Source: Bradyrhizobium diazoefficiens (GTDB lineage: Bacteria; Pseudomonadota; Alphaproteobacteria; Rhizobiales; Xanthobacteraceae). Taken from it: a stretch of 64,000 bases of DNA. Position 1 is the stretch's first letter. Each line of letters begins with the position of its first letter. Position numbers and translations under genes: made by a program. Shown in pieces: positions 45,281-54,067 of this stretch. The notes beneath the pieces were generated by a model, which did no database searches, had not been told where the DNA came from, and saw nothing but the letters and a program-made list of their open reading frames with translations. The DNA lies in the NCBI RefSeq assembly GCF_016612535.1, contig NZ_JAENXS010000001.1, forward strand, positions 2,939,501 through 3,003,500. Direction: 5' to 3'.

Positions 45281-45437
45281 CCTCGGTCGGCCCTTTGAAG
45301 GGGGCATCGCGAAGCCGGCGGACTATAGCCATGGAAAAAGCGGGGTCAACCCGCGCCAAAGTGATCCCGGGCGTTCTCGACAGGGACCTGGACCAGGGTT
45401 AGAGCCTTAAAGCAACGCCAGATCCGGAGAGGCTGCC

Positions 45438-45980
45438 GTGACGACCCAGAGTGCCGCGATACCTGCGTTTCGAAAGGCCGCGAGCAGCCCCGCCCTGACG
45501 GCCTCGCTGGCCGTGACCCTGATCGCGGCGGCGACGATCGCAGGGGCTTGGTTCTTCCAGCTGGTGCTGGAGATCCTGCCCTGTCCGCTCTGCCTCGAGC
45601 AGCGCTACGCCTATTATCTCGCGATCCCACTCGGTGCGCTCACCGGGCTTGCAGCAAGGAGCGGCGCGCCGCGGCCGCTGCTGCTTGCGGGGCTCGCGAT
45701 CCTCGCGCTGGCGGCGCTCGCCAATGCCGGCCTCGGCACCTATCATTCGGGCGTCGAATGGGGGTTGTGGAAGGGGCCGACCGATTGCACCGGTCCGGTC
45801 GTCAATCTCGGCCGCGCCGGCGATCTGCTGTTACGGCTCGACACCGTCAAGGTGGTGCGCTGCGACGAGGTGCAGTGGCGTTTCCTCGGCCTTTCTCTGG
45901 CCGGCTACAACGTGCTGATCTCCCTGCTCATGGCCGCGATCGCCGCCTGGGGCTTTGTGCGGACGGCGCAGCGTGGGTAA
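45438..45980 (+). CDS. Disulfide bond formation protein B (DsbB-like)
   Basis: A 180-residue inner-membrane protein with four helices. The first catalytic pair is in LVLEILPCPLCLEQRYAYYL (C-P-L-C) near residue 50; the second pair would be the cysteines in GPTDCTGP and KVVRCDEVQW in the second periplasmic loop. It reoxidises a DsbA partner using quinone. The GTG start has a CGGAGAGG site. It ends immediately before the stop of livF on the other strand (0 bases apart). Confidence 0.88.
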   Translation: MTTQSAAIPAFRKAASSPALTASLAVTLIAAATIAGAWFFQLVLEILPCPLCLEQRYAYYLAIPLGALTGLAARSGAPRPLLLAGLAILALAALANAGLGTYHSGVEWGLWKGPTDCTGPVVNLGRAGDLLLRLDTVKVVRCDEVQWRFLGLSLAGYNVLISLLMAAIAAWGFVRTAQRG

Positions 45981-46712
45981 CTAGATCGCGCTTGCGCCTT
46001 CGTGCTGGAAACCGAGATAGCTCGCCGCCACCTGCTCGTTGGCTGCGACGTCGCTGGCCTTGCCGCTGAGCACGAACTCGCCGAGCTCCATCACATAGGC
46101 CTGGTCGGCGATCTTCAGCGCGGCCTGGGCGTTCTGCTCCACCAGCAGCACGGAGACGCCGCTGGCACGCAGCTCGGTGACGATGCGGAAAATGTCGGCA
46201 ACGATGATCGGCGCGAGACCGAGGCTCGGCTCGTCCAGCATCAGCAGTTTCGGCGCGCCCATCAGCGCGCGGCCCATCGCGAGCATCTGCTGCTCGCCGC
46301 CGGAGAGCGTGCCGGCGAGCTGCTTGCGCCGCTCCTTCAGGCGCGGAAACAGCGTGAAGATCCGCTCCATCGAGGCTTTCGCCTTTCGCCGCTCGATGCG
46401 GAAAGCTCCTAATTCGAGATTGTCCTGGACATTCATGGTCACGAACAATTCGCGGTGCTCGGGGACCAGGCCGAGGCCGATCGCGACGCGGTCCTCGATG
46501 TCGAGCCGGGCCAGGTCCCGGCCGGCGAAGGCGACGCGGCCCTTTAACGGCAGGATGCCCATGATGGCTGACAGCAGCGTGGTCTTGCCGGCGCCGTTGG
46601 CGCCGACGATGGTGACGATCTCGTTCTCGCCGACTTCGAGCGAGACGGAACGCACCGCCTCGACCTTGCCATAGGCGACGTGCGCGTCAGTGACGGACAA
46701 CAGCGCGCTCAT
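45981..46712 (-). CDS. livF: Branched-chain amino-acid-type ABC transporter ATPase (LivF)
   Basis: A 243-residue ATPase. Walker A GANGAGKTT, Q-loop region, signature LSGGEQQMLAMGRALM, Walker B LLMLDEPSLGLAP, and switch H-equivalent in LLVEQNAQAAL. LVPEHRELFVTMNVQDNLEL is characteristic of LivF. The ATG overlaps the stop of the LivM-LivG fusion by four bases. It powers uptake of an amino acid or carboxylate; the ligand is set by a binding protein absent from this operon. Confidence 0.93.
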   Translation of the reverse strand: MSALLSVTDAHVAYGKVEAVRSVSLEVGENEIVTIVGANGAGKTTLLSAIMGILPLKGRVAFAGRDLARLDIEDRVAIGLGLVPEHRELFVTMNVQDNLELGAFRIERRKAKASMERIFTLFPRLKERRKQLAGTLSGGEQQMLAMGRALMGAPKLLMLDEPSLGLAPIIVADIFRIVTELRASGVSVLLVEQNAQAALKIADQAYVMELGEFVLSGKASDVAANEQVAASYLGFQHEGASAI

Positions 46713-48478
46713 GCCGTCACTCCCAGATAGGCCTTGATCACTTCGGGATTGGTCTTGATCGTGGTGGGCGTGCCTTCCGCGATCTTGGTGCCGAAATCGA
46801 GCACCACGATGCGGTCGGCCAGGTTCATCACGAAGCCCATGTCGTGCTCGACCAGCAGCACGCTCATGCCGCCGTCGCGCAAATCGCGTAGCAATTTTGC
46901 GAGCTGCTGCTTCTCCATGTGGCGCAGGCCGGCGGCCGGCTCGTCGAGCAGCAGCAGCATCGGATCGACGCACAGCGCGCGCGCGATCTCGACGATGCGC
47001 TGCTGGCCGAGCGACAGCGAGCCTGCGAGCTGATGCATCTGGTCGGCGAGGCCGACGCGCTCGATCTGGCGGGCGGCTTCGGCAAGCAGTTTTGCTTCGT
47101 CGGCGCGGTCTAGGCGCAGCATCGAGGCGAGCGGCCCGGAATCGCCGCGCAGATGCGCGCCGATCGCGACATTCTCCAGCACGGTCATGTCGGGCACGAG
47201 CTTGACGTGCTGGAAGGTGCGGGAGATGCCGAGCTTGACGATCTCCTGCGGCGGCGCGCGATCCACCTTGTTGCCGAGCACCGAGATCGAGCCGGATGTC
47301 GCCGACAGCACCCCGGTGATCAGGTTGAAGGTGGTGCTTTTTCCGGCGCCATTCGGTCCGATCAGCGCGACGATCTCGCGGGCCTGGACGTCGAAGGAGA
47401 CGTTGTTGACCGCAATCACGCCGCCGAATTGTTTTCGCGCTTTCTCGACGTGAAGCAGCACGCTGGACTCGCCGGGCGAGCGGGGCCGGGCCTCGAGCTT
47501 CAGCGAAGTGTCCGGCTTCCTGCCACTGGTGCGTTCGGGCAGCAGCGACATCAGCCAGGGCCAGACGCCGCCGGGCGCGAGCTGGAGCAGCGCCACCAGC
47601 ATGATACCGAACACGATGGTCTCGACCTGGCCGGAGCCGGGCAGGATCAGCGGCAGATAGCTTTGCAGCACCTCTTTCAGGATCACGACGATCGCCGCAC
47701 CCAGAACGCCGCCCCAGACATAGCCGGCGCCGCCGACCACCGCGATGAAGAGATATTCGATGCCGGCCTGCGCCCCGAACGGCGTCGGGTTCACCGCACG
47801 CTGGAGATGGGCGTAGAGCCAGCCGGAGAGCCCGGCGAGCACGGCGGCGTGAATGAAGACCAGCATCTTGGCGCGCGGCGTGTGCACGCCGAAGGCTTCG
47901 GCTGCGACGTGGCCTCGCCGCAGCGCGCGGATGGCGCGGCCGGTGCGGGAATCCAGCAGGTTCATCGTGAGGAGGGCCGAGAGGATCACCGCGACCCAGA
48001 TCGCGTAATAGATCGAGCCGGGCGAGAGCATCTTGAACGTGCCGATCGACAGCGGCGGGATCGCCGAGATGCCGTCGTTACGCCCCAGGAACTCGAGCTT
48101 GCTGAAGAGATAAAACAGGCCGAGCCCCCAGGCGAGCGTGCCGAGCGGCAGATAGTGGCCGGAGAGGCGGACCGTGACCAGGCCAAGCAACACCGCCAGC
48201 AACCCGCTGACCACGAGCGACAGCGGCAGCGTCAGCCATGGCGACAGGCCGTAGGTCGTCGTCAGCACTGCGGTCGTGTAGGCGCCGAAGCCGACGAAGG
48301 CGGCTTGTCCGAACGAGGTCAGGCCGCCGACGCCGGTGAGCAGCACGAGGCCCATCGCGACCAGCGCGGTGAGGCCGATATTGTCGAGCAGCACGATCCA
48401 GAACGGCGGCATGCCCGGGACAAACGGGATCGCCGCCATCAGAGCTGCGAAGACGAGGATGGGAAGCCGGCTCTGCAT
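46709..48478 (-). CDS. Fused LivM permease-LivG ATPase
   Basis: A 589-residue fusion. Residues 1 to about 320 are a LivM-type permease with about eight helices ([20 protein letters not shown], the EAA-type loop [20 protein letters not shown]). A linker ([20 protein letters not shown]) joins an ATPase of the LivG type: Walker [30 protein letters not shown], signature [15 protein letters not shown] (LSLGQ variant), Walker [12 protein letters not shown] and [20 protein letters not shown]. The fusion makes a compact importer. It follows livH by 7 bases. Confidence 0.93.
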   Translation of the reverse strand: MQSRLPILVFAALMAAIPFVPGMPPFWIVLLDNIGLTALVAMGLVLLTGVGGLTSFGQAAFVGFGAYTTAVLTTTYGLSPWLTLPLSLVVSGLLAVLLGLVTVRLSGHYLPLGTLAWGLGLFYLFSKLEFLGRNDGISAIPPLSIGTFKMLSPGSIYYAIWVAVILSALLTMNLLDSRTGRAIRALRRGHVAAEAFGVHTPRAKMLVFIHAAVLAGLSGWLYAHLQRAVNPTPFGAQAGIEYLFIAVVGGAGYVWGGVLGAAIVVILKEVLQSYLPLILPGSGQVETIVFGIMLVALLQLAPGGVWPWLMSLLPERTSGRKPDTSLKLEARPRSPGESSVLLHVEKARKQFGGVIAVNNVSFDVQAREIVALIGPNGAGKSTTFNLITGVLSATSGSISVLGNKVDRAPPQEIVKLGISRTFQHVKLVPDMTVLENVAIGAHLRGDSGPLASMLRLDRADEAKLLAEAARQIERVGLADQMHQLAGSLSLGQQRIVEIARALCVDPMLLLLDEPAAGLRHMEKQQLAKLLRDLRDGGMSVLLVEHDMGFVMNLADRIVVLDFGTKIAEGTPTTIKTNPEVIKAYLGVTA

Positions 48479-48485
48479 CTTGGCC

Positions 48486-49526
48486 TCAGTCCTTCTCTTC
48501 CTCGACCGCAGGCGCGGCGAGCGAGCGCAGCAGCAGCACGGGGATCAGGAGCATGAACACGATCACCTCCTTGTAGTTGGAGGCATAGAAGGACGAGAAC
48601 GCCTCGACGATGCCGACGAAGAGGGCCGCAACGGCCGTGAGGGGATAGCTGACGAGGCCGCCGATGATCGCGGCAACGAAGCCCTTCAGGCCGATCAGGA
48701 AGCCGCTGTCATAGTAGAGCGTCGTGATCGGCACGATCATGATGCCCGACAGCGCGCCGATCACGGAGGCCAGCAGGAAGGCGATCTGTCCCGACAGCGT
48801 GGTGCGGATGCCGGCCAGCCGCGCGCCGAGCCGGTTGACGGCGGTGGCGCGCAGCGCCTTGCCGTAGAGCGTCAGCCCGAAGAACAGCCAGAGCCCGACG
48901 ATGAAGGCGACGGTGATGCCGTAGACCGTGAGGCTCTGCCCGGTGAAGCGCAGCGAGCCCGCGGTGAAGGCGCCGGAGAGCACCGCCGGTCCGCGCTGGC
49001 CCTCGGCGCCGAAGAACAGCAGGCCCAGTCCCTGCAGCGCCAGATGCACGCCGACCGAGGCGATCAGCAGCACCAGCACCGAGGTGTGCGCCAGCGGCTG
49101 GAATGCGATGCGGTAGAGATAGAGGCCAATCATCGCCACAATCAAAAGCGACAGCGCGATGCAGACCGCGACCGGCGGCCTCTCACCGGCGAAATAGAGC
49201 GTGATTGCCAGCACGACGGCCGGCAGTACGATGTTGGCGAGGACGCTACGCAGGATCAGGCGGCCATGCAGCGCCTTGCGGGCCACGAACAGGTCGAAAA
49301 CGAAGGCGACGATGCCCATGGCCAGCGCGAGCTTGGCCGTGCCAGGCATCTGGCCCGAGGCCAGCGAGGCATAGGTCAGCGCGCCATAGGTGACGAATTC
49401 GCCCTGGGGGATCAGGATGACGCGGGTGACGGCAAACACCAGCACCAGTGCCAGTCCGAGCAGCGCATAGATCGCGCCATTGGTGATGCCGTCCTGCAGC
49501 AGGAACAGCATGATGGTGGTGTTCAA
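48486..49526 (-). CDS. livH: Branched-chain amino-acid-type ABC transporter permease (LivH)
   Basis: A 346-residue permease with about eight helices. The start LLQDGITNGAIYALLGLALV is the LivH hallmark, as is the loop KALRATAVNRLGARLAGIRT followed by SGQIAFLLASVIGALSGIMI. It begins at TTG 49526 behind a GAGGGGGAG ribosome site. It is the first gene of livH-livMG-livF, and is divergent from the MarR gene at 49705. Confidence 0.92.
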   Translation of the reverse strand: MNTTIMLFLLQDGITNGAIYALLGLALVLVFAVTRVILIPQGEFVTYGALTYASLASGQMPGTAKLALAMGIVAFVFDLFVARKALHGRLILRSVLANIVLPAVVLAITLYFAGERPPVAVCIALSLLIVAMIGLYLYRIAFQPLAHTSVLVLLIASVGVHLALQGLGLLFFGAEGQRGPAVLSGAFTAGSLRFTGQSLTVYGITVAFIVGLWLFFGLTLYGKALRATAVNRLGARLAGIRTTLSGQIAFLLASVIGALSGIMIVPITTLYYDSGFLIGLKGFVAAIIGGLVSYPLTAVAALFVGIVEAFSSFYASNYKEVIVFMLLIPVLLLRSLAAPAVEEEKD

Positions 49527-49612
49527 GACCGGACGCTCCCCCTCGAAGATTAAGGACCTGTCCTCGCGATTGCGGGGGATGGTCCGTTCACAGCCATTGA
49601 AATACGCTGACG

Positions 49613-49646
49613 ATATTTGATATGGTCCATAACAATTATCAAATAT
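49613..49646. promoter_or_regulatory. 10-bp inverted repeat, probable MarR operator
   Basis: Perfect arms ATATTTGATA (49613-49622) and TATCAAATAT (49637-49646) separated by 14 bases, in an AT-rich patch unlike its GC-rich surroundings. It lies midway between livH and the divergent MarR gene, where a regulator of both would bind. Confidence 0.65.
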
Positions 49647-49704
49647 AATCTCAAGGGCAGCAAACGACCCGTCCCGAATTTAGCGGGATTACGAGCATGA
49701 GGCG

Positions 49705-50250
49705 ATGACCGTTTCGAAAACCGCTGAAAAAGCCCCTGAAAAATCCGGAGAGGCCACCAAGAGCCGCAAGGATGCGGCCGAGGGGCCGGGGCCGGGGCAA
49801 GGGCAGGGTTCTGCCGAAGCCCTCCAGCTTGGCGAGCTGTCCGAACAGCTCGGCTACGTGCTGAAGCGGGCGCAGCTCAAGGTGTTCGAGAACTTTTTGC
49901 GCTGCATGGCCTCGCTCCAGCTCACGCCGGCGCAGTTCTCGGTGCTGCTGCTCGTCGAGAAGAACCCGGGCCGCAACCAGACCGAGGTCGCCTCCACCCT
50001 CGGCATTCTCAGGCCGAATTTCGTCGCCCTGCTCGACAATCTCGAGAGCCGCGACCTCTGCGCCCGGATCCGCTCCACCAACGACCGCCGCTCGCACATC
50101 CTGGTGCTGACCGACAAGGGCAAGGCCGTGCTGACGCGGGCGAAGAAGCTGGTCGCGACAAAGCACGAGTCGCGGCTCAACGAGCTCTTGGGCCAGGCCA
50201 ACCGCGAAGCCCTGCTCGAGATGCTGTCAAAGATCGCCAACGAGTTTTGA
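49705..50250 (+). CDS. MarR-family transcriptional regulator
   Basis: A 181-residue regulator. A polar N-terminal extension (residues 1-40) precedes the winged-helix domain: LKVFENFLRCMASLQLTPAQ, FSVLLLVEKNPGRNQTEVAS, recognition helix TLGILRPNFVALLDNLESRD, and wing with ARIRSTNDRRSHILVLTDKG (the conserved D.R). MarR proteins usually repress and are released by aromatic or acyl ligands. It is divergent from livH-livMG-livF and likely controls it through the inverted repeat at 49613. Confidence 0.92.
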   Translation: MTVSKTAEKAPEKSGEATKSRKDAAEGPGPGQGQGSAEALQLGELSEQLGYVLKRAQLKVFENFLRCMASLQLTPAQFSVLLLVEKNPGRNQTEVASTLGILRPNFVALLDNLESRDLCARIRSTNDRRSHILVLTDKGKAVLTRAKKLVATKHESRLNELLGQANREALLEMLSKIANEF

Positions 50251-50265
50251 CGGCCGCTGTCCCGG

Positions 50266-52362
50266 CTAAGCCGCGGCGATCCGGGCCGGCATGGCGGGCA
50301 CGTCCGCGGTGAGGAAGCGGCGCTCGATTTCCGTTGCGGGCAGGGGCGGGCTGAACAAATAGCCCTGCATTTCCGTGCAGCCCTCGGCCGTGATCCGCTC
50401 ACGCTGCTCGTCAGTTTCCACGCCCTCCGCCGTGGTCGTCATGCCCATCCCGTGCGCCAGAGCAGCCACCGCCCGCACGATACTGAGGGACGCGGCATCG
50501 TTGCCCACCCCGCTGACGAAAGACCGGTCGATCTTGATCTTGTCGAAGGGGAAGCACTGCAAATAGGTCAGTGACGAATAGCCGGTGCCGAAATCGTCCA
50601 TGGCGATCCTGATGCCCAGCGCACGAAGCTGGTGCAGCGTCGCGAGCGCTCCATTCCGGTCCTGGATCAGCACGCTCTCCGTGATCTCGATCTCCAGCCG
50701 TCCCGGATCAAGCCCGGTGGCCGCCAGCGCGTTCACGATCACCTCCGTCAGGCCCGGCTGGCGGAATTGCACGGCCGAAATGTTGATGGCGACGTGCAGA
50801 TGGCTCGGCCACCGGCTCGCGGTGGCGCAGGCCTGCCGGATCACCCACTCTCCGATCGGCACGATCAAGCCGTTCTCCTCCGCGAGCGGGATGAAGCTGC
50901 CCGGTGCGACCAGTCCGCGCCGCGGGTGCCGCCACCGGATCAAGGCTTCGAACCCGCTGATCTCGGGGCCGTCGGTCTTCACGATCGGCTGGTAGTGCAA
51001 CTCGAACTCGCCGGCCGCAAGGCCGTTGCGCAGGTCGAACTCCAGTGCACGCCGATTTTGCGCCTCTTCGTCCATCGCCGGCTCGAAGAAGCGGTGCACG
51101 CCGCGACCGTCGTTTTTCGCGCGGTAGAGAGCGAGGTCGGCATTGTGCAGGAGTTGTTCGGGCGTTGCGCCCTCGCGCGGCGCAATGGCGATGCCGATGC
51201 TCGCGCTGGTGCTGGCCTGGTGTCCGCCAAGCGCGAACGGCGCGCTCAGGGCGCTGACGGCATCGCGCGCCAGGGCCTCCGCGTCGCCCTGCCCGGAGAT
51301 CGGCGTCTGGAGGATCACGAATTCATCGCCGCCCATGCGTGCAATCGTATCGCTCTCGCGCGCGAGCCGGCGCAGCCGACGGCTGACGTCCTGGAGCAGG
51401 ATGTCGCCGGCCTGGTGGCCGAGGGTGTCGTTGACCGCCTTGAACTTGTCGAGATCGATGTGATGGACCGCGAACATCCCGCCCTGTTCGAGCGCCTGCT
51501 TGAGCCGCTGGCCAAGCAGCACACGATTGGCGAGGTCTGTCAGCGCATCGTGATGCGCCATATGCGCGATCTGAAGCTCCGCCTTCCGTTGCTCGGTGAT
51601 GTCTTCGTGGGTTGCGACCCAGCCCAGATCCGGCATTGGCCGGTGCCTGATCTTGAAGGTGCGCCCGTTTCGCATCTCGACGATGCTGTCGGCGGCCTCG
51701 GCCGACGTGGCGACTCCAGTCCGCCAATTGGCGTATTCCTCGCGCGCCATCGCCGGCACGCTGCCGGCTTCGAAGCGCATGTCCAGGATCTCCGCGAGCG
51801 GCGTGCCCGGACCGACGCGATCGGCCGGCAGACCGTACATGTCGATATAGTGCGCATTGCAGACCCGCAGCCGATGGTCGGCGTCGAAGAAGCAAAGCCC
51901 GTGCGACATGTTGTTGATCGCGATGTCGAACTGGAAATTGCGCTCCTGGAGCCGCGCGCTGAGTTCTTCGCGCTCGGTGATGTCCTCGTGGGTCGCCATG
52001 CCGCCGCCGCCGGGCAGGGGATGGATGGTGTAGGCGATGATCCTTCCGTCGGCGAATTGCTGGACGGTCTCCTCGCTGGCGACGGAGCCTTCGGTGCGGG
52101 CGCGGATATAGGCGCCGGCCTCGCCACGAATGTTCAGGCCCAGCTTGAGCCGATGCGCGATCAGGTCCTTGATCGGCGTGCCCGCGCGAACCTGTTCGGG
52201 TGAGAGCGCGTACATCTCGCGGTAGCGCGGATTGCAGAAAATGACCTTGCGGTCGCGGTCAAAGAGGATGATGCCGAGCCACAGATTGTTGGTGGCGCAT
52301 GCGAGCAGCTCACCCAGCACGAGTGGATCGACGCCTCCGACCTCCTGGTCACTCTCAGCCAT
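50266..52362 (-). CDS. Diguanylate cyclase/phosphodiesterase with two PAS domains
   Basis: A 698-residue cytoplasmic c-di-GMP enzyme. Two PAS domains (residues about 20-135 and 145-255; GIILFDRDRKVIFCNPRYRE, GLCFFDADHRLRVCNAHYID). GGDEF domain: HHDALTDLANRVLL, then intact active site RMGGDEFVILQ; the I-site RxxD is not obvious. EAL domain: FEALIRWRHPRRGLV near residue 475, ITESVLIQD, MDDFGTGYSSLTYL and the metal-binding KIDRSFV, so phosphodiesterase activity is likely. No membrane segment. Signal sensed by PAS unknown. Confidence 0.93.
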   Translation of the reverse strand: MAESDQEVGGVDPLVLGELLACATNNLWLGIILFDRDRKVIFCNPRYREMYALSPEQVRAGTPIKDLIAHRLKLGLNIRGEAGAYIRARTEGSVASEETVQQFADGRIIAYTIHPLPGGGGMATHEDITEREELSARLQERNFQFDIAINNMSHGLCFFDADHRLRVCNAHYIDMYGLPADRVGPGTPLAEILDMRFEAGSVPAMAREEYANWRTGVATSAEAADSIVEMRNGRTFKIRHRPMPDLGWVATHEDITEQRKAELQIAHMAHHDALTDLANRVLLGQRLKQALEQGGMFAVHHIDLDKFKAVNDTLGHQAGDILLQDVSRRLRRLARESDTIARMGGDEFVILQTPISGQGDAEALARDAVSALSAPFALGGHQASTSASIGIAIAPREGATPEQLLHNADLALYRAKNDGRGVHRFFEPAMDEEAQNRRALEFDLRNGLAAGEFELHYQPIVKTDGPEISGFEALIRWRHPRRGLVAPGSFIPLAEENGLIVPIGEWVIRQACATASRWPSHLHVAINISAVQFRQPGLTEVIVNALAATGLDPGRLEIEITESVLIQDRNGALATLHQLRALGIRIAMDDFGTGYSSLTYLQCFPFDKIKIDRSFVSGVGNDAASLSIVRAVAALAHGMGMTTTAEGVETDEQRERITAEGCTEMQGYLFSPPLPATEIERRFLTADVPAMPARIAAA

Positions 52363-52568
52363 GCGATTGTCCCCGAATGCGGATTAGAGCAGGCGGTGGT
52401 GAACGAACCCAAACGATTTGCCCAAATTAGAGGCTGGTTCTTCAAACTGCGGCGAACACGAGGTTAAGGGCGGCGGCGCCGGCGGCCAAATGGGCGTCCG
52501 GCGCGGACTCAGAGATCGTTAACCATGGTGGCCCGGGGAACTACGGAGGGATCCGGCCTGTCGCGGCA

Positions 52569-53852
52569 TCAGTCGACGAGAATCACCCTGATATCGTTCA
52601 CATTGGTCAGCGTCGGCCCGGGCATTAGCAGATCGCCAGTCGCCTCGAAGAACGTCGTCGCGTCGTTGTTGTCGAGATAGGCCTGCGGCGCGAGCCCTTG
52701 CGCCTTCATCTTCGCGAACGTCGCTGCGTCGATCAGCGCGCCGGCGGGGTCGGTGGGATGGCCGCCGCCGCCGTCGGCGCCGTCGGTGTCACCGGCCAGC
52801 GCCGAGACGTTCGGCGTGTCCTTCAACAGGTCGGCGAGCGCCAGCGCGTATTCCTGGTTGGGGCCGCCGCGGCCATTGCCGTGCACGGTGACCGTGAGCT
52901 CGCCGCCGGAGAGAATTGCGATGTGTTTGCCTTGCGCGCGCGCCTGGAGTGCGCGCCTGGCGTGATCGGCGGCGACGTCGCGCGCCTCGCCTTCGAGGTC
53001 GGCGCCGAGATCGACCGTCTCGTAGCCGGCATCCTTGGCGAGCTTCACCGCAGCGTCGAGCGACTGCTTCGGTCGCGCGATCAATTCGAAATGCGCGCGC
53101 GCGAAGGCGGCGTCGCCCGGCTTGCAACTTTCGTTGGCGGGGTCGTCGAGCGCGCGGCGCACGGCATCGTCGATATCGAGCTTGTACTTCGCGACGATCG
53201 CGCGCGCGTCCGAAAGCGTGGTCGGATCCGGCACGGTGGGACCGGAGGCGATCGCAGAGGGATCGTCATGCGGTACATCGGAGATCGCGAGCGTCACGAT
53301 TTCGGCGGCGTTCATGCCGGCGCGCGCCAGCCGCCCACCCTTGATGCGCGAGAGGTGCTTGCGCACGACGTTCATCTCGCCGATCGGCGCGCCCGAGCGC
53401 AGCAGCGCCTTGTTGACCGCCTGCTTCTGCGCGAAGCTGATGCCGTCCACCGGCGCGATCCAGTTCGCCGAGCCGCCGCCGGTGAGCAGCACCAGCAGCA
53501 GATCGTCAGGTCCGGCTTCGCCCGCGAGCGCGAGCGTGTCAGCCGCGCCCTGCAGCCCGGCTTCATCAGGCACGGGATGGCCGGCCTCGACCACACGGAT
53601 GCGGCGTGTCGGCACGCCGTAACCATGGCGCGTGGTGGCGATGCCGAGGAGGCGCTCCGGCGCCAACATGAGCGTATCGAGATAGTGCCGCTCCGCAGCC
53701 GCGGCCATCGCGGCGGCGCCCTTGCCGGCGGCGAGGCAGATCACGCGCCCCTTGGGCGAAGGGCGCAGATGCGGCGCCAATATCGTGTTCGGATGGGCCG
53801 CGGCAACGGCGGCGTCGTAGAGCGCGCGGAGCAGGGGACGTCGGTCGGTCAT
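52569..53852 (-). CDS. Glycerate 2-kinase (type II, MOFRL domain)
   Basis: A 427-residue enzyme of the GckA/TtuD group that phosphorylates glycerate. The start MTDRRPLLRALYDAAVAAAH follows homologues; the frame also opens at TTG 53900. Motifs: ICLAAGKGAAAMAAAAERHY, LLVLLTGGGSANWIAPVDGI near residue 120, and the C-terminal MOFRL domain with LSGGELTVTVHGNGRGGPNQ and LAGDTDGADGGGGHPTDPAG. It links glyoxylate, serine or tartrate metabolism to glycolysis. Neighbours give no pathway hint. Confidence 0.92.
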   Translation of the reverse strand: MTDRRPLLRALYDAAVAAAHPNTILAPHLRPSPKGRVICLAAGKGAAAMAAAAERHYLDTLMLAPERLLGIATTRHGYGVPTRRIRVVEAGHPVPDEAGLQGAADTLALAGEAGPDDLLLVLLTGGGSANWIAPVDGISFAQKQAVNKALLRSGAPIGEMNVVRKHLSRIKGGRLARAGMNAAEIVTLAISDVPHDDPSAIASGPTVPDPTTLSDARAIVAKYKLDIDDAVRRALDDPANESCKPGDAAFARAHFELIARPKQSLDAAVKLAKDAGYETVDLGADLEGEARDVAADHARRALQARAQGKHIAILSGGELTVTVHGNGRGGPNQEYALALADLLKDTPNVSALAGDTDGADGGGGHPTDPAGALIDAATFAKMKAQGLAPQAYLDNNDATTFFEATGDLLMPGPTLTNVNDIRVILVD

Positions 53853-54013
53853 GACGATGGCTTTCAGCAGACTCTTGAACAAGTTCTTGGGCAGACTCAA
53901 GCGGCGGCGGGGGCGTCGCCATTGCTCTGCCTACCGCATCATGCGCCAAAGCGTAAGCAGGCTTTACCGTCATTCGATTGTGCAATCGCGTGATCATAAT
54001 CGCCATGCAAGCA

Positions 54014-54044
54014 AAAGCCCCCGCGATCATCTCGCAGGGGCTTT
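54014..54044 (-). terminator. Terminator after binding-protein gene 1
   Basis: On the minus strand a 13-bp stem (AAAGCCCCTGCGA / TCGCGGGGGCTTT, one mismatch) with a 5-base loop and a short T run, beginning 24 bases after the stop codon at 54068. Nearly the same hairpin follows the two sister genes. Confidence 0.82.
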
Positions 54045-54067
54045 CCATTCGTTGACTGTTCGGGCGG

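Noticed and set aside
47153..49553. Two long plus-strand open frames (467 and 405 residues) over the liv permeases
   Set aside because: Shadows of the LivMG and LivH genes; hydrophobic codons read antisense as charged residues.
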